NCBI GenBank assembly: GCA_964486295.1
Contig: CAZAMF010000016.1
Location: forward strand, 1-29,326
Direction of reading: 5' to 3'
Source: CALBZG01 sp964486295
GTDB lineage: Bacteria; Bacillota; Clostridia; Peptostreptococcales; Anaerovoracaceae
Length of the DNA stretch: 29,326 bases
Of this stretch, positions 1 through 6,560 are shown in pieces. The notes below the pieces were generated by a model, which saw only the letters and a program-made list of their open reading frames with translations, made no database searches and had not been told where the DNA came from. Numbering within the stretch: position 1 is the first letter of the stretch; each line of letters begins with the position of its first letter. The position numbers were made by a program, and so were the translations under genes.

Positions 1-54
1 AGCAGTAGACTGAAAATCTACGTGTCCTTGGTTCAATTCCGAGTCTGGGCACCA
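1..54 (+). tRNA. tRNA-Phe (GAA), 5' end cut off by window edge
   Basis: The 3' two thirds of a tRNA is visible. The anticodon stem GTAGA/TCTAC encloses the loop CTGAAAA, giving anticodon GAA (Phe). The T arm CTTGG/CCGAG encloses TTCAATT. The 3' acceptor strand TCTGGGC is followed by discriminator A and an encoded CCA ending at 54. A second CCA follows at once, outside the tRNA. The 5' acceptor strand and D arm lie outside the window. It is probably the last gene of a tRNA cluster, since a terminator follows directly. Confidence 0.93.
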
Positions 55-66
55 CCAATCACTTAT

Positions 67-114
67 AAAATGGCTGTTCGCAGAGCTTGGCTCCGAACGG
101 TTATTTTATTTTTT
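67..114 (+). terminator. Rho-independent terminator after tRNA-Phe
   Basis: Stem 67-80 pairs with 94-107 (14 bp with two G-U pairs). An inner GAGC/GCTC extension (83-86/90-93) closes a TTG loop. A T-rich tail follows to 114. It ends the tRNA transcript. Confidence 0.85.
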
Positions 115-123
115 GGCAAAATG

Positions 124-152
124 GTGACAAAGAAATTCGGCGCGTGTAATAT
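124..152 (+). promoter_or_regulatory. Possible sigma-A promoter for the thioredoxin-like gene
   Basis: GTGACA at 124-129 (5 of 6 to the -35 consensus) and TAATAT at 147-152 (4 of 6) are 17 bp apart, about 40 nt upstream of the 195 start and just after the tRNA terminator. The -10 match is only moderate. Confidence 0.45.
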
Positions 153-194
153 TCATGTATAAGCATATGGGCATATTATAGGAGCGAGAATAGA

Positions 195-425
195 ATGAAT
201 ATCAAAATTTTAGGAACAGGCTGCGCAAATTGTAAAAAACTGGAGCAAAACGTGCGTGATGCCGTTAAGGAGCTTGGAATACCGGCAGAAATAGAAAAAG
301 TCGAAGATATTAAAGACATCGTCAAATATGGTGTCATGCTGACACCGGCGTTGGTTGTCGACGAAGATGTGAAATCTGTAGGGAAAGTACTGACGGTAGA
401 TCAAATAATGGCGCTGATCAAATAG
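195..425 (+). CDS. Small thioredoxin-like protein (redox-active disulfide type)
   Basis: This 76-residue protein resembles the small glutaredoxin-like redox-active disulfide proteins (TIGR00412-type thioredoxins) of anaerobes and archaea. A beta strand leads into the motif GCANC, with the redox pair Cys10 and Cys13. A helix follows, and the cis-proline region Thr50-Pro51 precedes the strand ALVVDE. That is the minimal thioredoxin fold, far shorter than TrxA (about 105 residues). There is no signal peptide, so it should be cytosolic. The ribosome site AGGAG (180-184) is 10 nt upstream of the ATG. Relatives often sit beside permease or arsenic genes, but none is present here. A 41-residue cysteine-containing gene follows 18 nt later. 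Its redox partner cannot be read from the sequence. Confidence 0.9.
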   Translation: MNIKILGTGCANCKKLEQNVRDAVKELGIPAEIEKVEDIKDIVKYGVMLTPALVVDEDVKSVGKVLTVDQIMALIK

Positions 426-443
426 GTTGAGGAGGAGCATAAC

Positions 444-569
444 ATGAGAATGCTTGAAGAATTTTTTCCGGAATTTACTCAAAAGCTTGACGAGATCGAT
501 GAACTATTTGTCATTGGTGAATGGCAGGATATCGTCGCGGGCAATATCAACTGTGAATGTAAAAAATAG
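444..569 (+). CDS. 41-aa hypothetical protein with C-terminal CxC
   Basis: This short open frame starts at an ATG 7 nt after a very strong ribosome site (GAGGAGG, 430-436) and 18 nt after the thioredoxin-like gene. It encodes 41 residues: an acidic, amphipathic first part (LEEFFPEF...DEIDELFV) and a C-terminal tail with Cys37 and Cys39 (NCECKK). It has no membrane segment. The good ribosome site, tight spacing and following terminator argue that it is real and co-transcribed with the thioredoxin-like protein. It could be a dedicated disulfide substrate or metal-binding partner, but that is inference. I do not recognise the family. Confidence 0.6.
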   Translation: MRMLEEFFPEFTQKLDEIDELFVIGEWQDIVAGNINCECKK

Positions 570-606
570 GCAACATAACATTACAAGTAAATAAGCACCT
601 TTAAAG

Positions 607-664
607 AAGACGCACAACACGCATATTGCAAAATGCAGCTTATATGTAGGGGGTGCGTCTTTTT
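607..664 (+). terminator. Long structured terminator after the thioredoxin-like operon
   Basis: The base stem AAGACGCAC (607-615) pairs perfectly with GTGCGTCTT (653-661) and is followed by more T. The 37-nt apical part also folds: 621-626 with 642-647 (one G-U) and TGCA 627-630 with TGCA 634-637 around AAA. It is longer than a simple terminator. Confidence 0.8.
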
Positions 665-745
665 GGATGGTCGCATAATATGTGCTATATAAGTCACAAA
701 AATTAAATATAAGACATCAAATGGTTAAAATATGTGAAAATAACG

Positions 746-774
746 TTGACAAACATGTTTTTACGGCGTACTAT
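746..774 (+). promoter_or_regulatory. Sigma-A promoter of the tyrosine recombinase
   Basis: A perfect -35 TTGACA (746-751) is separated by 17 bp from TACTAT (769-774), which matches TATAAT at 4 of 6 positions. It lies 36 nt upstream of the preferred ATG at 810. An overlapping TATGAT (772-777) would give a 20-bp spacer and is less likely. Confidence 0.75.
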
Positions 775-809
775 GATTCTAAGCTTATTTACTTGCGAGG
801 GTGCGGGAT

Positions 810-1883
810 ATGAAAAAGTCCAGGAGCAGTCCTGAAAACATTATCATCGAAATTGAAAATATTTCAAAAAAATGCGTGGCAATCGAGAAAGAATTGCCCC
901 GGTTTTTAATGCCGTTTTTTTTATATATGCAGCAGTCCATGCAGCCTAAAACGAGATTGGCGTATCTTAGGGAACTTAAAAACTTTTTTACGTTCGTTAA
1001 ACGGAATGATGCGCAGGATCCTGATACGATCAGAAGCATCGATGATTCATACTTTCAAAATATGGACGTTTCAGAGATCAACGATTATCTGGATTATAGC
1101 AGCCTGGATTCCGAAGGAGGGAATGGCGCCAGCGCAGTCATGAGGAAGCGTGCAGTTCTATCCACATTTTTGAAATATATGTACTCCAACGGAACACTGA
1201 ACCGGGACATTGCAGCGGATATCAAGCATATCAGGTCAGCGAGAAAAAAAGAACCGGAGATCAAGCGTTTGTCTGAAGCAGAGGTTATTAAGATGCTTGA
1301 TTCTGCTTTGAACGGCAGCATGCTATCCGAAAAAGAAAAACAATATTGGGCAAAAACAAGGTGCCGGGACTATGCGATATTGTTGCTGTTCATCACCTAT
1401 GGGCTAAGGGTCCAGGAATTAATGCGGCTGAACTTATCCGACTTTGACTTGAATAAAAAAGAGTTCATGCTTTACAGAAACAACGGGGAGACGACGCAGC
1501 TTCCGCTGAGCGAAAGGGCAGCCGCAGCTTTGGAGGACTATCTGAAAAACGAAAGAAGGGTTCGGGATGATATTCCGGAATATGATAAAGAGGCTTTGTT
1601 CTTGTCTCTTAAAGGCTATCGGCTTTCCGAAAGACAGATCAGAGAAGTATCAAAAAAGTATACTTCCATGGGAATGTGCTCTGATAGAAAAGAGGGCTTC
1701 AGCCCTCAAAAACTAAGGGCTACTGTCGCATCCGCCCTTATTGAAAAAGGAAACTCCCTGAATGATATTCAAGAGCTGATGCATTACGACAACTTTTCCA
1801 CGACTAAAATTTATGGACAACGAAAAAAATCAGTAAACAAAGAAATCTTCAAAGACTTACAATGGAGTGACGGCAGGAGATAA
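810..1883 (+). CDS. Tyrosine recombinase/integrase family protein with altered catalytic residues
   Basis: This 357-residue protein has the layout of XerC/D-like tyrosine recombinases: an N-terminal SAM-like core-binding domain (about 30-135) and a C-terminal catalytic domain (about 150-345). The first catalytic arginine is Arg200 in YGLRVQEL. Arg303 sits in the second box, and the nucleophile Tyr335 in FSTTKIYG. However, the histidine of the HxxR motif is Gln300 (PQKLR), and the LGH box reads LMHY, shifting or losing the second histidine. DNA cleavage activity is therefore uncertain. The ATG at 810 is chosen over the GTG at 801 because GAGGGTG (797-803) is well spaced for it. The gene stands alone with its own promoter and terminator. 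No excisionase or attachment repeats are nearby, so a housekeeping or regulatory role is as likely as a mobile one. Confidence 0.85.
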   Translation: MKKSRSSPENIIIEIENISKKCVAIEKELPRFLMPFFLYMQQSMQPKTRLAYLRELKNFFTFVKRNDAQDPDTIRSIDDSYFQNMDVSEINDYLDYSSLDSEGGNGASAVMRKRAVLSTFLKYMYSNGTLNRDIAADIKHIRSARKKEPEIKRLSEAEVIKMLDSALNGSMLSEKEKQYWAKTRCRDYAILLLFITYGLRVQELMRLNLSDFDLNKKEFMLYRNNGETTQLPLSERAAAALEDYLKNERRVRDDIPEYDKEALFLSLKGYRLSERQIREVSKKYTSMGMCSDRKEGFSPQKLRATVASALIEKGNSLNDIQELMHYDNFSTTKIYGQRKKSVNKEIFKDLQWSDGRR

Positions 1884-1912
1884 GCAGCCGGCCAGAAAAG
1901 AAAAAATACAGC

Positions 1913-1943
1913 ATCCTCTGCTCCTATGGGCAGAGGATTTTTT
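1913..1943 (+). terminator. Rho-independent terminator after the recombinase
   Basis: ATCCTCTGC (1913-1921) pairs perfectly with GCAGAGGAT (1930-1938) around an 8-nt loop, followed by a T run to 1943. Confidence 0.93.
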
Positions 1944-2048
1944 AGTCTAGTGATGGCGACGCTTGAAATCCAATAATATCAATTGATTTTGGCACGCTTT
2001 TATTTTAGAATGAACACAGGTTGCAGACACGTGAAAGGAGAACCGGGC

Positions 2049-2633
2049 ATGGCGCAATTATATTACAGATATTCAACTATGAATGCAGGGAAATCCATCG
2101 AACTGATCAAGGTCGCATACAACTATGAGGAACGTGGGAAGAAGGTCCTGACCTTGATGCCGGGCGTTGACAATCGGTATGGAGTGGGGCTGATCACTTC
2201 GCGAATAGGAATACAAAGGGAAGCGATTGTCGTTAACGAGGAAACTGATATTCTTGATTTGTTTATCAAAGAAAATGCCAAGGGCAAAGTTGACTGCGTA
2301 CTGGTAGATGAATGTCAGTTTTTAAGAAAACATCATGTCCAGGAGCTTGTGGAAATCGTTGACAGCTTCGATGTTCCGGTCCTTGCCTACGGCCTCAAAA
2401 ACGATTTCAGGAATGAACTTTTCGAAGGCTCTTATTATATGTTGGTCTATGCGGATAAAATAGAAGAAATTAAAACAATATGCTGGTGCGGGCGCAAAGC
2501 TACCATGGTAGCCAGAGTAGTCGGAGGAAAGTTTGTAAAACAAGGCCAGCAGATCGTTGTGGGCGGTAATGAGATGTATGTGTCGCTTTGCCGGAAACAT
2601 TACAATGACGGCCGGCTTGGTCCGGAAAAATAG
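2049..2633 (+). CDS. tdk: Thymidine kinase
   Basis: It phosphorylates thymidine to dTMP with ATP in pyrimidine salvage. The 194-residue length is normal for the bacterial type II enzyme. The P-loop STMNAGKS (9-16) is of the E. coli type. DEC (87-89) holds the Walker B aspartate and the catalytic Glu88. The structural zinc site is Cys145, Cys147, Cys181 and His184. The lasso loop with Tyr177 precedes CRKH. The reading frame is open back to 1983, but the ATG at 2049 has a strong ribosome site AAAGGAG (2034-2040) 8 nt upstream and starts exactly where the family starts. Butyrate kinase follows 38 nt downstream and is probably co-transcribed, though the two functions are unrelated. Confidence 0.97.
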   Translation: MAQLYYRYSTMNAGKSIELIKVAYNYEERGKKVLTLMPGVDNRYGVGLITSRIGIQREAIVVNEETDILDLFIKENAKGKVDCVLVDECQFLRKHHVQELVEIVDSFDVPVLAYGLKNDFRNELFEGSYYMLVYADKIEEIKTICWCGRKATMVARVVGGKFVKQGQQIVVGGNEMYVSLCRKHYNDGRLGPEK

Positions 2634-2671
2634 ATTGAATTCTTATCGCTTCTTTTGCAGGGGAGGGACAA

Positions 2672-3769
2672 ATGGAATACCTGATCTTAGCTGTTAATCC
2701 GGGCTCTACTTCAACAAAACTGGCGGTTTATAAAAATGAGAACCTGATGTTTGCTGATTCGATCGAACATTCGAATGAGGAACTTGCCGGCTGCGGGACG
2801 TTGAAAGAGCAGTTCAACATGCGTCTCGCGATGCTGATGGAGTCATTGGGGAGGAGAAACTTCGATCCTGCAAACCTATCTTGTGTTGTCGGCCGGGGAG
2901 GCCAGCTTCCTCCTGTGAAAGCGGGGGGATATTATGTCAATGAAGCAATGAAAAGGCGTATCATAGTCGGTCCTATTATCAGCCATGCCTCGAATCTCGG
3001 CGCGCTTCTGGCAGCAGCCGTTGCTAAACCATATGGAATTCCGGCGATGATCTATGATGCGGTATCCTCTGATGAAATGCGGCCTGTTGCGAAAATAACC
3101 GGTATACCTGAAATCGTAAGACAAAGCTTCTGCCATGTGCTCAACACAAAAGCGATGGCCAGAAAAGCAGCCGCTGCCGTTGGGAAAAAATATGAAGAGA
3201 TGAACTATATCATCGCGCATATCGGGGGCGGTGTTTCAGTAAGCGCTCATAATTACGGTAAAATTGTGGATGTTATCACAGATGACGCAGGCCCGTTTTC
3301 TCCTGAACGTTCCGGGAGCGTACCGCTGTTATACATCGTAGACATGTGTTATAGCGGCAACTACAGCAAGAAAGAGTTGTTAAAGGAGTTGAGAGGCCAG
3401 GGCGGCCTTAAAGCGTACTTCGGAACACATGACTGCCGGGATATAGAGAGAATGATCGCCGCCGGAGATGAAAAAGCCAAATTGGTCTATGAGGCTCAGG
3501 CATATCAGATCGCAAAAGGGATCGGAGAGTTATCCCCGACCATTGAAGGGACAATCGATCATATCATACTGACAGGCGGTGTTGCGAATTCTGAGATGCT
3601 AACAGGAATGATTAAAAAGTATGTCGAATTTCTGGCTCCGGTGCTGGTCATGCCCGGAGAAAACGAATTGGAAGCTCTAGCGTTGGGAGCCCTAAGGATC
3701 TTGCGGGGAGAAGAAGTGTGCCATGAATATACAGACACCTTCGGTGATGAAATCGAACTGTTTGTCTGA
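2672..3769 (+). CDS. buk: Butyrate kinase (acetokinase family)
   Basis: It makes butyrate and ATP from butyryl phosphate, or acts on branched-chain acyl phosphates, in the cytosol. The 365 residues match the family length (about 355-365). The N-terminal phosphate-binding strand reads AVNPGSTSTK. The sugar-kinase/ASKHA core continues with AHIGGGVSV, the DDAGPFSPERSG segment and the adenosine motif ILTGGVANS near the C terminus. The ribosome site GGGGAGGG lies just upstream. The usual partner gene ptb (phosphotransbutyrylase) is not adjacent, so the specificity (butyrate, isobutyrate or isovalerate) cannot be decided here. The gene faces the radical SAM gene tail to tail, with no clear terminator between them. 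Confidence 0.95.
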   Translation: MEYLILAVNPGSTSTKLAVYKNENLMFADSIEHSNEELAGCGTLKEQFNMRLAMLMESLGRRNFDPANLSCVVGRGGQLPPVKAGGYYVNEAMKRRIIVGPIISHASNLGALLAAAVAKPYGIPAMIYDAVSSDEMRPVAKITGIPEIVRQSFCHVLNTKAMARKAAAAVGKKYEEMNYIIAHIGGGVSVSAHNYGKIVDVITDDAGPFSPERSGSVPLLYIVDMCYSGNYSKKELLKELRGQGGLKAYFGTHDCRDIERMIAAGDEKAKLVYEAQAYQIAKGIGELSPTIEGTIDHIILTGGVANSEMLTGMIKKYVEFLAPVLVMPGENELEALALGALRILRGEEVCHEYTDTFGDEIELFV

Positions 3770-3807
3770 CTGATCCAAATCTTCGGGGGGATATGTAATC
3801 GGAATCT

Positions 3808-4686
3808 CTATTTGTGGCGTTCCCGTCGAAGGCGGTTGTTTATTTCGTTCAGGATCGTTCGCTTTTTATAACTCCAAGGGGGAGAAATCAGGAGCGCTCT
3901 GGGCACATCGCCGGTAAGCCTATGAATGGTAATTTCCGGAGGGATGCGTTGGAGCAGGTTGACGATCAGCTCTGCATATTCATCGACAGAATGAAATGAA
4001 CTATAATCTGGGAAGAGGGTTTCCATCCGGGAGCCCTTTATTACATTGAGCATATGCAGCTTCAAGCCGAAAGGTTTTTTGGCGCAGACGTAGTCTACAG
4101 ACTCCTCCATCATTTTCCTTGTTTCGCCCGGCAAACCCAAAATCAGATGCACGACAGTCCGGATGCCTAATTCATGAAGTCTTTCCATTGCCTTGTCAAA
4201 ATCTTCAAGGGGATAGCACCGGTTGATCATGACGGCGGTTTCCTCATGGATCGTCTGAAGCCCCAGTTCTACCCATAGAAATGTTTTCCTGTTTAATTCA
4301 GACAGCAACGCGTAGGTATCTTCCGAAATGCAATCAGGCCGGGTGGCTATAGCAATACCCACCACCCCGGGATATTTTAAGGCCTCTTCATACTTTGCCC
4401 GAAGGGTCTCCACGGGAGCGTAGGTGTTGGTATAGGATTGGAAATAGACAATGTATTTGCTGTCAGGCCATTTATGAGCCAGAAGGCTGACTTGCTGATC
4501 GATATCTGATATTTCGGAGGACAGCTCTCCCGAACCTTCGGAGCTGCAAAAGATACAACCGCCGGAGCCCTTAGATCCGTCTCTGTTCGGGCATGTAAAG
4601 CCACCATCGATGGCCAGTTTAACAACCCGGCATCCAAATCGCTTCTTGAGATATGTTCCGATCGAATGATAAAGAATTTCGTCCAT
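3808..4686 (-). CDS. TIGR01212-family radical SAM protein (YtqA-like)
   Basis: This 292-residue cytosolic protein begins HSIGTYLKKRFG, typical of the YhcC/YtqA radical SAM family. The [4Fe-4S]-binding cysteines are Cys32, Cys44 and Cys47 (a CX11CX2C arrangement, as in this family rather than CX3CX2C). The SAM-binding part continues with FQSYTNTYAP, IATRPDC and ELGLQT. The C terminus carries HRLTGD. Its substrate is not established to my knowledge; a role in RNA or cofactor modification is often suggested. The start at 4686 is supported by AGGGAG (4691-4696 on the complement), although its spacing is only 4 nt. It is divergent from queH and shares a roughly 100-nt promoter region with it. Confidence 0.93.
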   Translation of the reverse strand: MDEILYHSIGTYLKKRFGCRVVKLAIDGGFTCPNRDGSKGSGGCIFCSSEGSGELSSEISDIDQQVSLLAHKWPDSKYIVYFQSYTNTYAPVETLRAKYEEALKYPGVVGIAIATRPDCISEDTYALLSELNRKTFLWVELGLQTIHEETAVMINRCYPLEDFDKAMERLHELGIRTVVHLILGLPGETRKMMEESVDYVCAKKPFGLKLHMLNVIKGSRMETLFPDYSSFHSVDEYAELIVNLLQRIPPEITIHRLTGDVPRALLISPPWSYKKRTILNEINNRLRRERHK

Positions 4687-4723
4687 TTTTCTCCCTGTCT
4701 TTGCATTGGAAATCCGCCAAACA

Positions 4724-4752
4724 TTTGCAAAATATATGATTTATGATATAAT
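4724..4752 (+). promoter_or_regulatory. Promoter of queH-asnA
   Basis: A perfect -10 TATAAT (4747-4752) has a weak -35 TTTGCA (4724-4729) 17 bp upstream. Transcription would start near 4759, at or just before the ATG at 4761. That supports the ATG at 4797, which has GAGGAA at 4784-4789, as the true queH start. Confidence 0.75.
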
Positions 4753-4771
4753 ACTTTTTTATGAAAGTGAA
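4743..4771 (-). promoter_or_regulatory. Candidate promoter of the radical SAM gene
   Basis: Read on the complement, TTCACT (4766-4771) and TATCAT (4743-4748) are 17 bp apart. Its -10 overlaps that of the divergent queH promoter, so the two would compete for RNA polymerase. Confidence 0.45.
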
Positions 4772-4796
4772 CAGATTTTTATTGAGGAACAAGGCA

Positions 4797-5504
4797 ATGT
4801 TAAAAGAACATGTGTTGTCACCATGGGGTGAGTGCATCGCTGATATCGATTCGGTGACCCCCGGATATTTATCAGCCGGTGACTTTGCAGAGACCAGACT
4901 GGAGAAACCTGCATTATTGCTTCACAGCTGTTGTGGGCCGTGCAGTACCTCTGTGCTTGAAAGACTGGCCGACCAGTACCGGATCACCGTATTTTTTTAC
5001 AACCCGAATATTACAGACAGAACCGAATATCTGAAACGTCTGGAAACACAAATAAGATTCATTGAGAAATTCAACTCCACAGGCAAAGCGCTGGAATCAG
5101 AAAAAGGAATCCTGAACTTCAGCAGAGTGGAGTTTCTGGAGGGCGAATACAATCCGGAAGTATTTTTCCAAGCTGCCAAAAATTTGGAGAGAGAACCGGA
5201 GGGTGGACAAAGATGCGTGGAATGTTTTCGGCTGCGGTTGGAAAAGACGGCCGAGACCGCTTCTTTGGGCGGTTATCAATGCTTTACCACAACATTGACG
5301 GTAAGCCCTCACAAGAACTATCATATAATAACGGATATCGGACTTCACCTAGCCAAAGAATACAAGATAGAATATCTGGCAATGGACTTTAAGAAACAGG
5401 ACGGCTTCAGAAGGAGCATTGAACTATCAAAAGAGTATAATTTATACCGCCAAAATTATTGCGGATGCATATATTCGAAAGAACCAATGGAGGAAAAGAA
5501 ATGA
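4797..5504 (+). CDS. queH: Epoxyqueuosine reductase QueH
   Basis: It reduces epoxyqueuosine to queuosine in tRNA, the last step of queuosine synthesis, as the non-QueG (DUF208) enzyme. It has 235 residues from the chosen start. The signature SCCGPCS contains Cys45 and Cys46. Next come FFYNPNI and the pair Cys140/Cys143 in QRCVECFRLRL, then TTTLTVSPHKN and YCGC with Cys222/Cys224. These are the cysteines used for the iron-sulfur and metal centre in the family. The frame is open from 4761, but a TATAAT box ends at 4752 and the ribosome site GAGGAA lies 7 nt before 4797, favouring the later start. Its stop overlaps the asnA start (ATGA), so the two are translationally coupled. Confidence 0.93.
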   Translation: MLKEHVLSPWGECIADIDSVTPGYLSAGDFAETRLEKPALLLHSCCGPCSTSVLERLADQYRITVFFYNPNITDRTEYLKRLETQIRFIEKFNSTGKALESEKGILNFSRVEFLEGEYNPEVFFQAAKNLEREPEGGQRCVECFRLRLEKTAETASLGGYQCFTTTLTVSPHKNYHIITDIGLHLAKEYKIEYLAMDFKKQDGFRRSIELSKEYNLYRQNYCGCIYSKEPMEEKK

Positions 5505-6511
5505 ACAGATTAATGATTCCAAAGGGATATCATTCCCCGATCGATCCGATGGAAACACAGCGGGCCATCAAAAAAATCAAGGACTTTTTTCAGCAGGAAC
5601 TGGCTTATGGCCTGAACTTGAGGCGTGTCACAGCCCCTTTGTTCGTCATCCCTGAAAGCGGCCTGAACGATAATCTGAACGGCACAGAACGTACCGTTGA
5701 ATTTTCACTGAAAGATATGGATGAGAAGAAGGTGGAAATTGTCCAGTCACTGGCCAAGTGGAAAAGAATGGCTCTTGGGAAATACGGGATCCCTCCGGGG
5801 CACGGCATATATACCGATATGAACGCAATCAGGCGAGACGAGGATCTGGACAACCTCCACTCCATCTATGTAGACCAGTGGGATTGGGAAAAAGTGATTC
5901 TGAAGGAAGATAGAACCGAGGAATATCTTAAAGCAACCGTGACGGTTATTTACAATGCGCTGAAAAACCTGGGGGATTATGTAAATAGACTATACAGAGA
6001 AATCAGGACGGACCTTCCGAACGAGATTTTCTTTATTACCTCCCAGGAACTTGAAGACCTTTATCCTGACCTCACCCCTAAAGAGCGTGAAAACGCCATC
6101 TGCGAAAAACACAGGGCTGTTTTTGTTATGAAGATCGGAGATTTACTGAAATCCGGACAGAAACATGATGGCCGTGCACCTGATTACGATGACTGGGAAC
6201 TGAACGGAGACATTCTTTTATGGAATGAGATCCTGGAGATTGCATTTGAAATCTCATCAATGGGCATCCGAGTCGACGAAGAGGCGATGGCAAGGCAACT
6301 TAAACTCGCGGGGACTGAAGACAGGGCGGATCTCGATTTTCACAAAGCGATCCTTGAGGGCAAACTCCCATACAGCATAGGGGGCGGGATCGGACAAAGC
6401 AGACTATGCATGTATTTTCTGAGAAAGGCTCACATCGGTGAAGTTCAGGTTTCTGTATGGCCGGATAGCATGGTGCAGAAGTGCCAGGAACACAATATAT
6501 TCCTTCTTTAG
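5501..6511 (+). CDS. asnA: Aspartate-ammonia ligase (asparagine synthetase A)
   Basis: It makes asparagine from aspartate, ammonia and ATP (AMP-forming) in the cytosol. Its 336 residues match AsnA (about 330). The class II aminoacyl-tRNA synthetase-like fold shows in the segments NGTERTVEF, VQSLAKWKRMAL, GIYTDMNAIRRDE and HSIYVDQWDWEK, in SMGIRVDEE, and in the C-terminal SIGGGIGQSRLCMYFL motif 3 region. The ATG at 5501 overlaps the queH stop and has GGAGG at 5489-5493. The frame extends upstream into queH, but without support. Pairing with queH is positional; no shared pathway is evident. Confidence 0.97.
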   Translation: MNRLMIPKGYHSPIDPMETQRAIKKIKDFFQQELAYGLNLRRVTAPLFVIPESGLNDNLNGTERTVEFSLKDMDEKKVEIVQSLAKWKRMALGKYGIPPGHGIYTDMNAIRRDEDLDNLHSIYVDQWDWEKVILKEDRTEEYLKATVTVIYNALKNLGDYVNRLYREIRTDLPNEIFFITSQELEDLYPDLTPKERENAICEKHRAVFVMKIGDLLKSGQKHDGRAPDYDDWELNGDILLWNEILEIAFEISSMGIRVDEEAMARQLKLAGTEDRADLDFHKAILEGKLPYSIGGGIGQSRLCMYFLRKAHIGEVQVSVWPDSMVQKCQEHNIFLL

Positions 6512-6560
6512 ATGCTAAGATCCGGCTTGGGGAATCTCGCGCCTTCGGCAGAGGTAGACT

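Noticed and set aside
52..57. Doubled CCACCA after tRNA-Phe as an integration (att) scar
   Set aside because: It is only a 3-base repeat. No matching longer repeat or element genes were found, and the nearby recombinase is separated by two terminators and unrelated genes.
810..1943. Integrated mobile element marked by the tyrosine recombinase
   Set aside because: There is no excisionase, cargo, flanking repeats or other phage or conjugation genes; its surroundings are ordinary chromosomal genes.
1989..1997. TTGGCACGC as a sigma-54 -24 element before tdk
   Set aside because: There is no TTGC-like -12 element at the right spacing and no enhancer-type regulator nearby.
1983..2048. Longer thymidine kinase starting at 1983
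   Set aside because: The extra 22 residues do not fit the family start and have no ribosome site; AAAGGAG directs the ATG at 2049.
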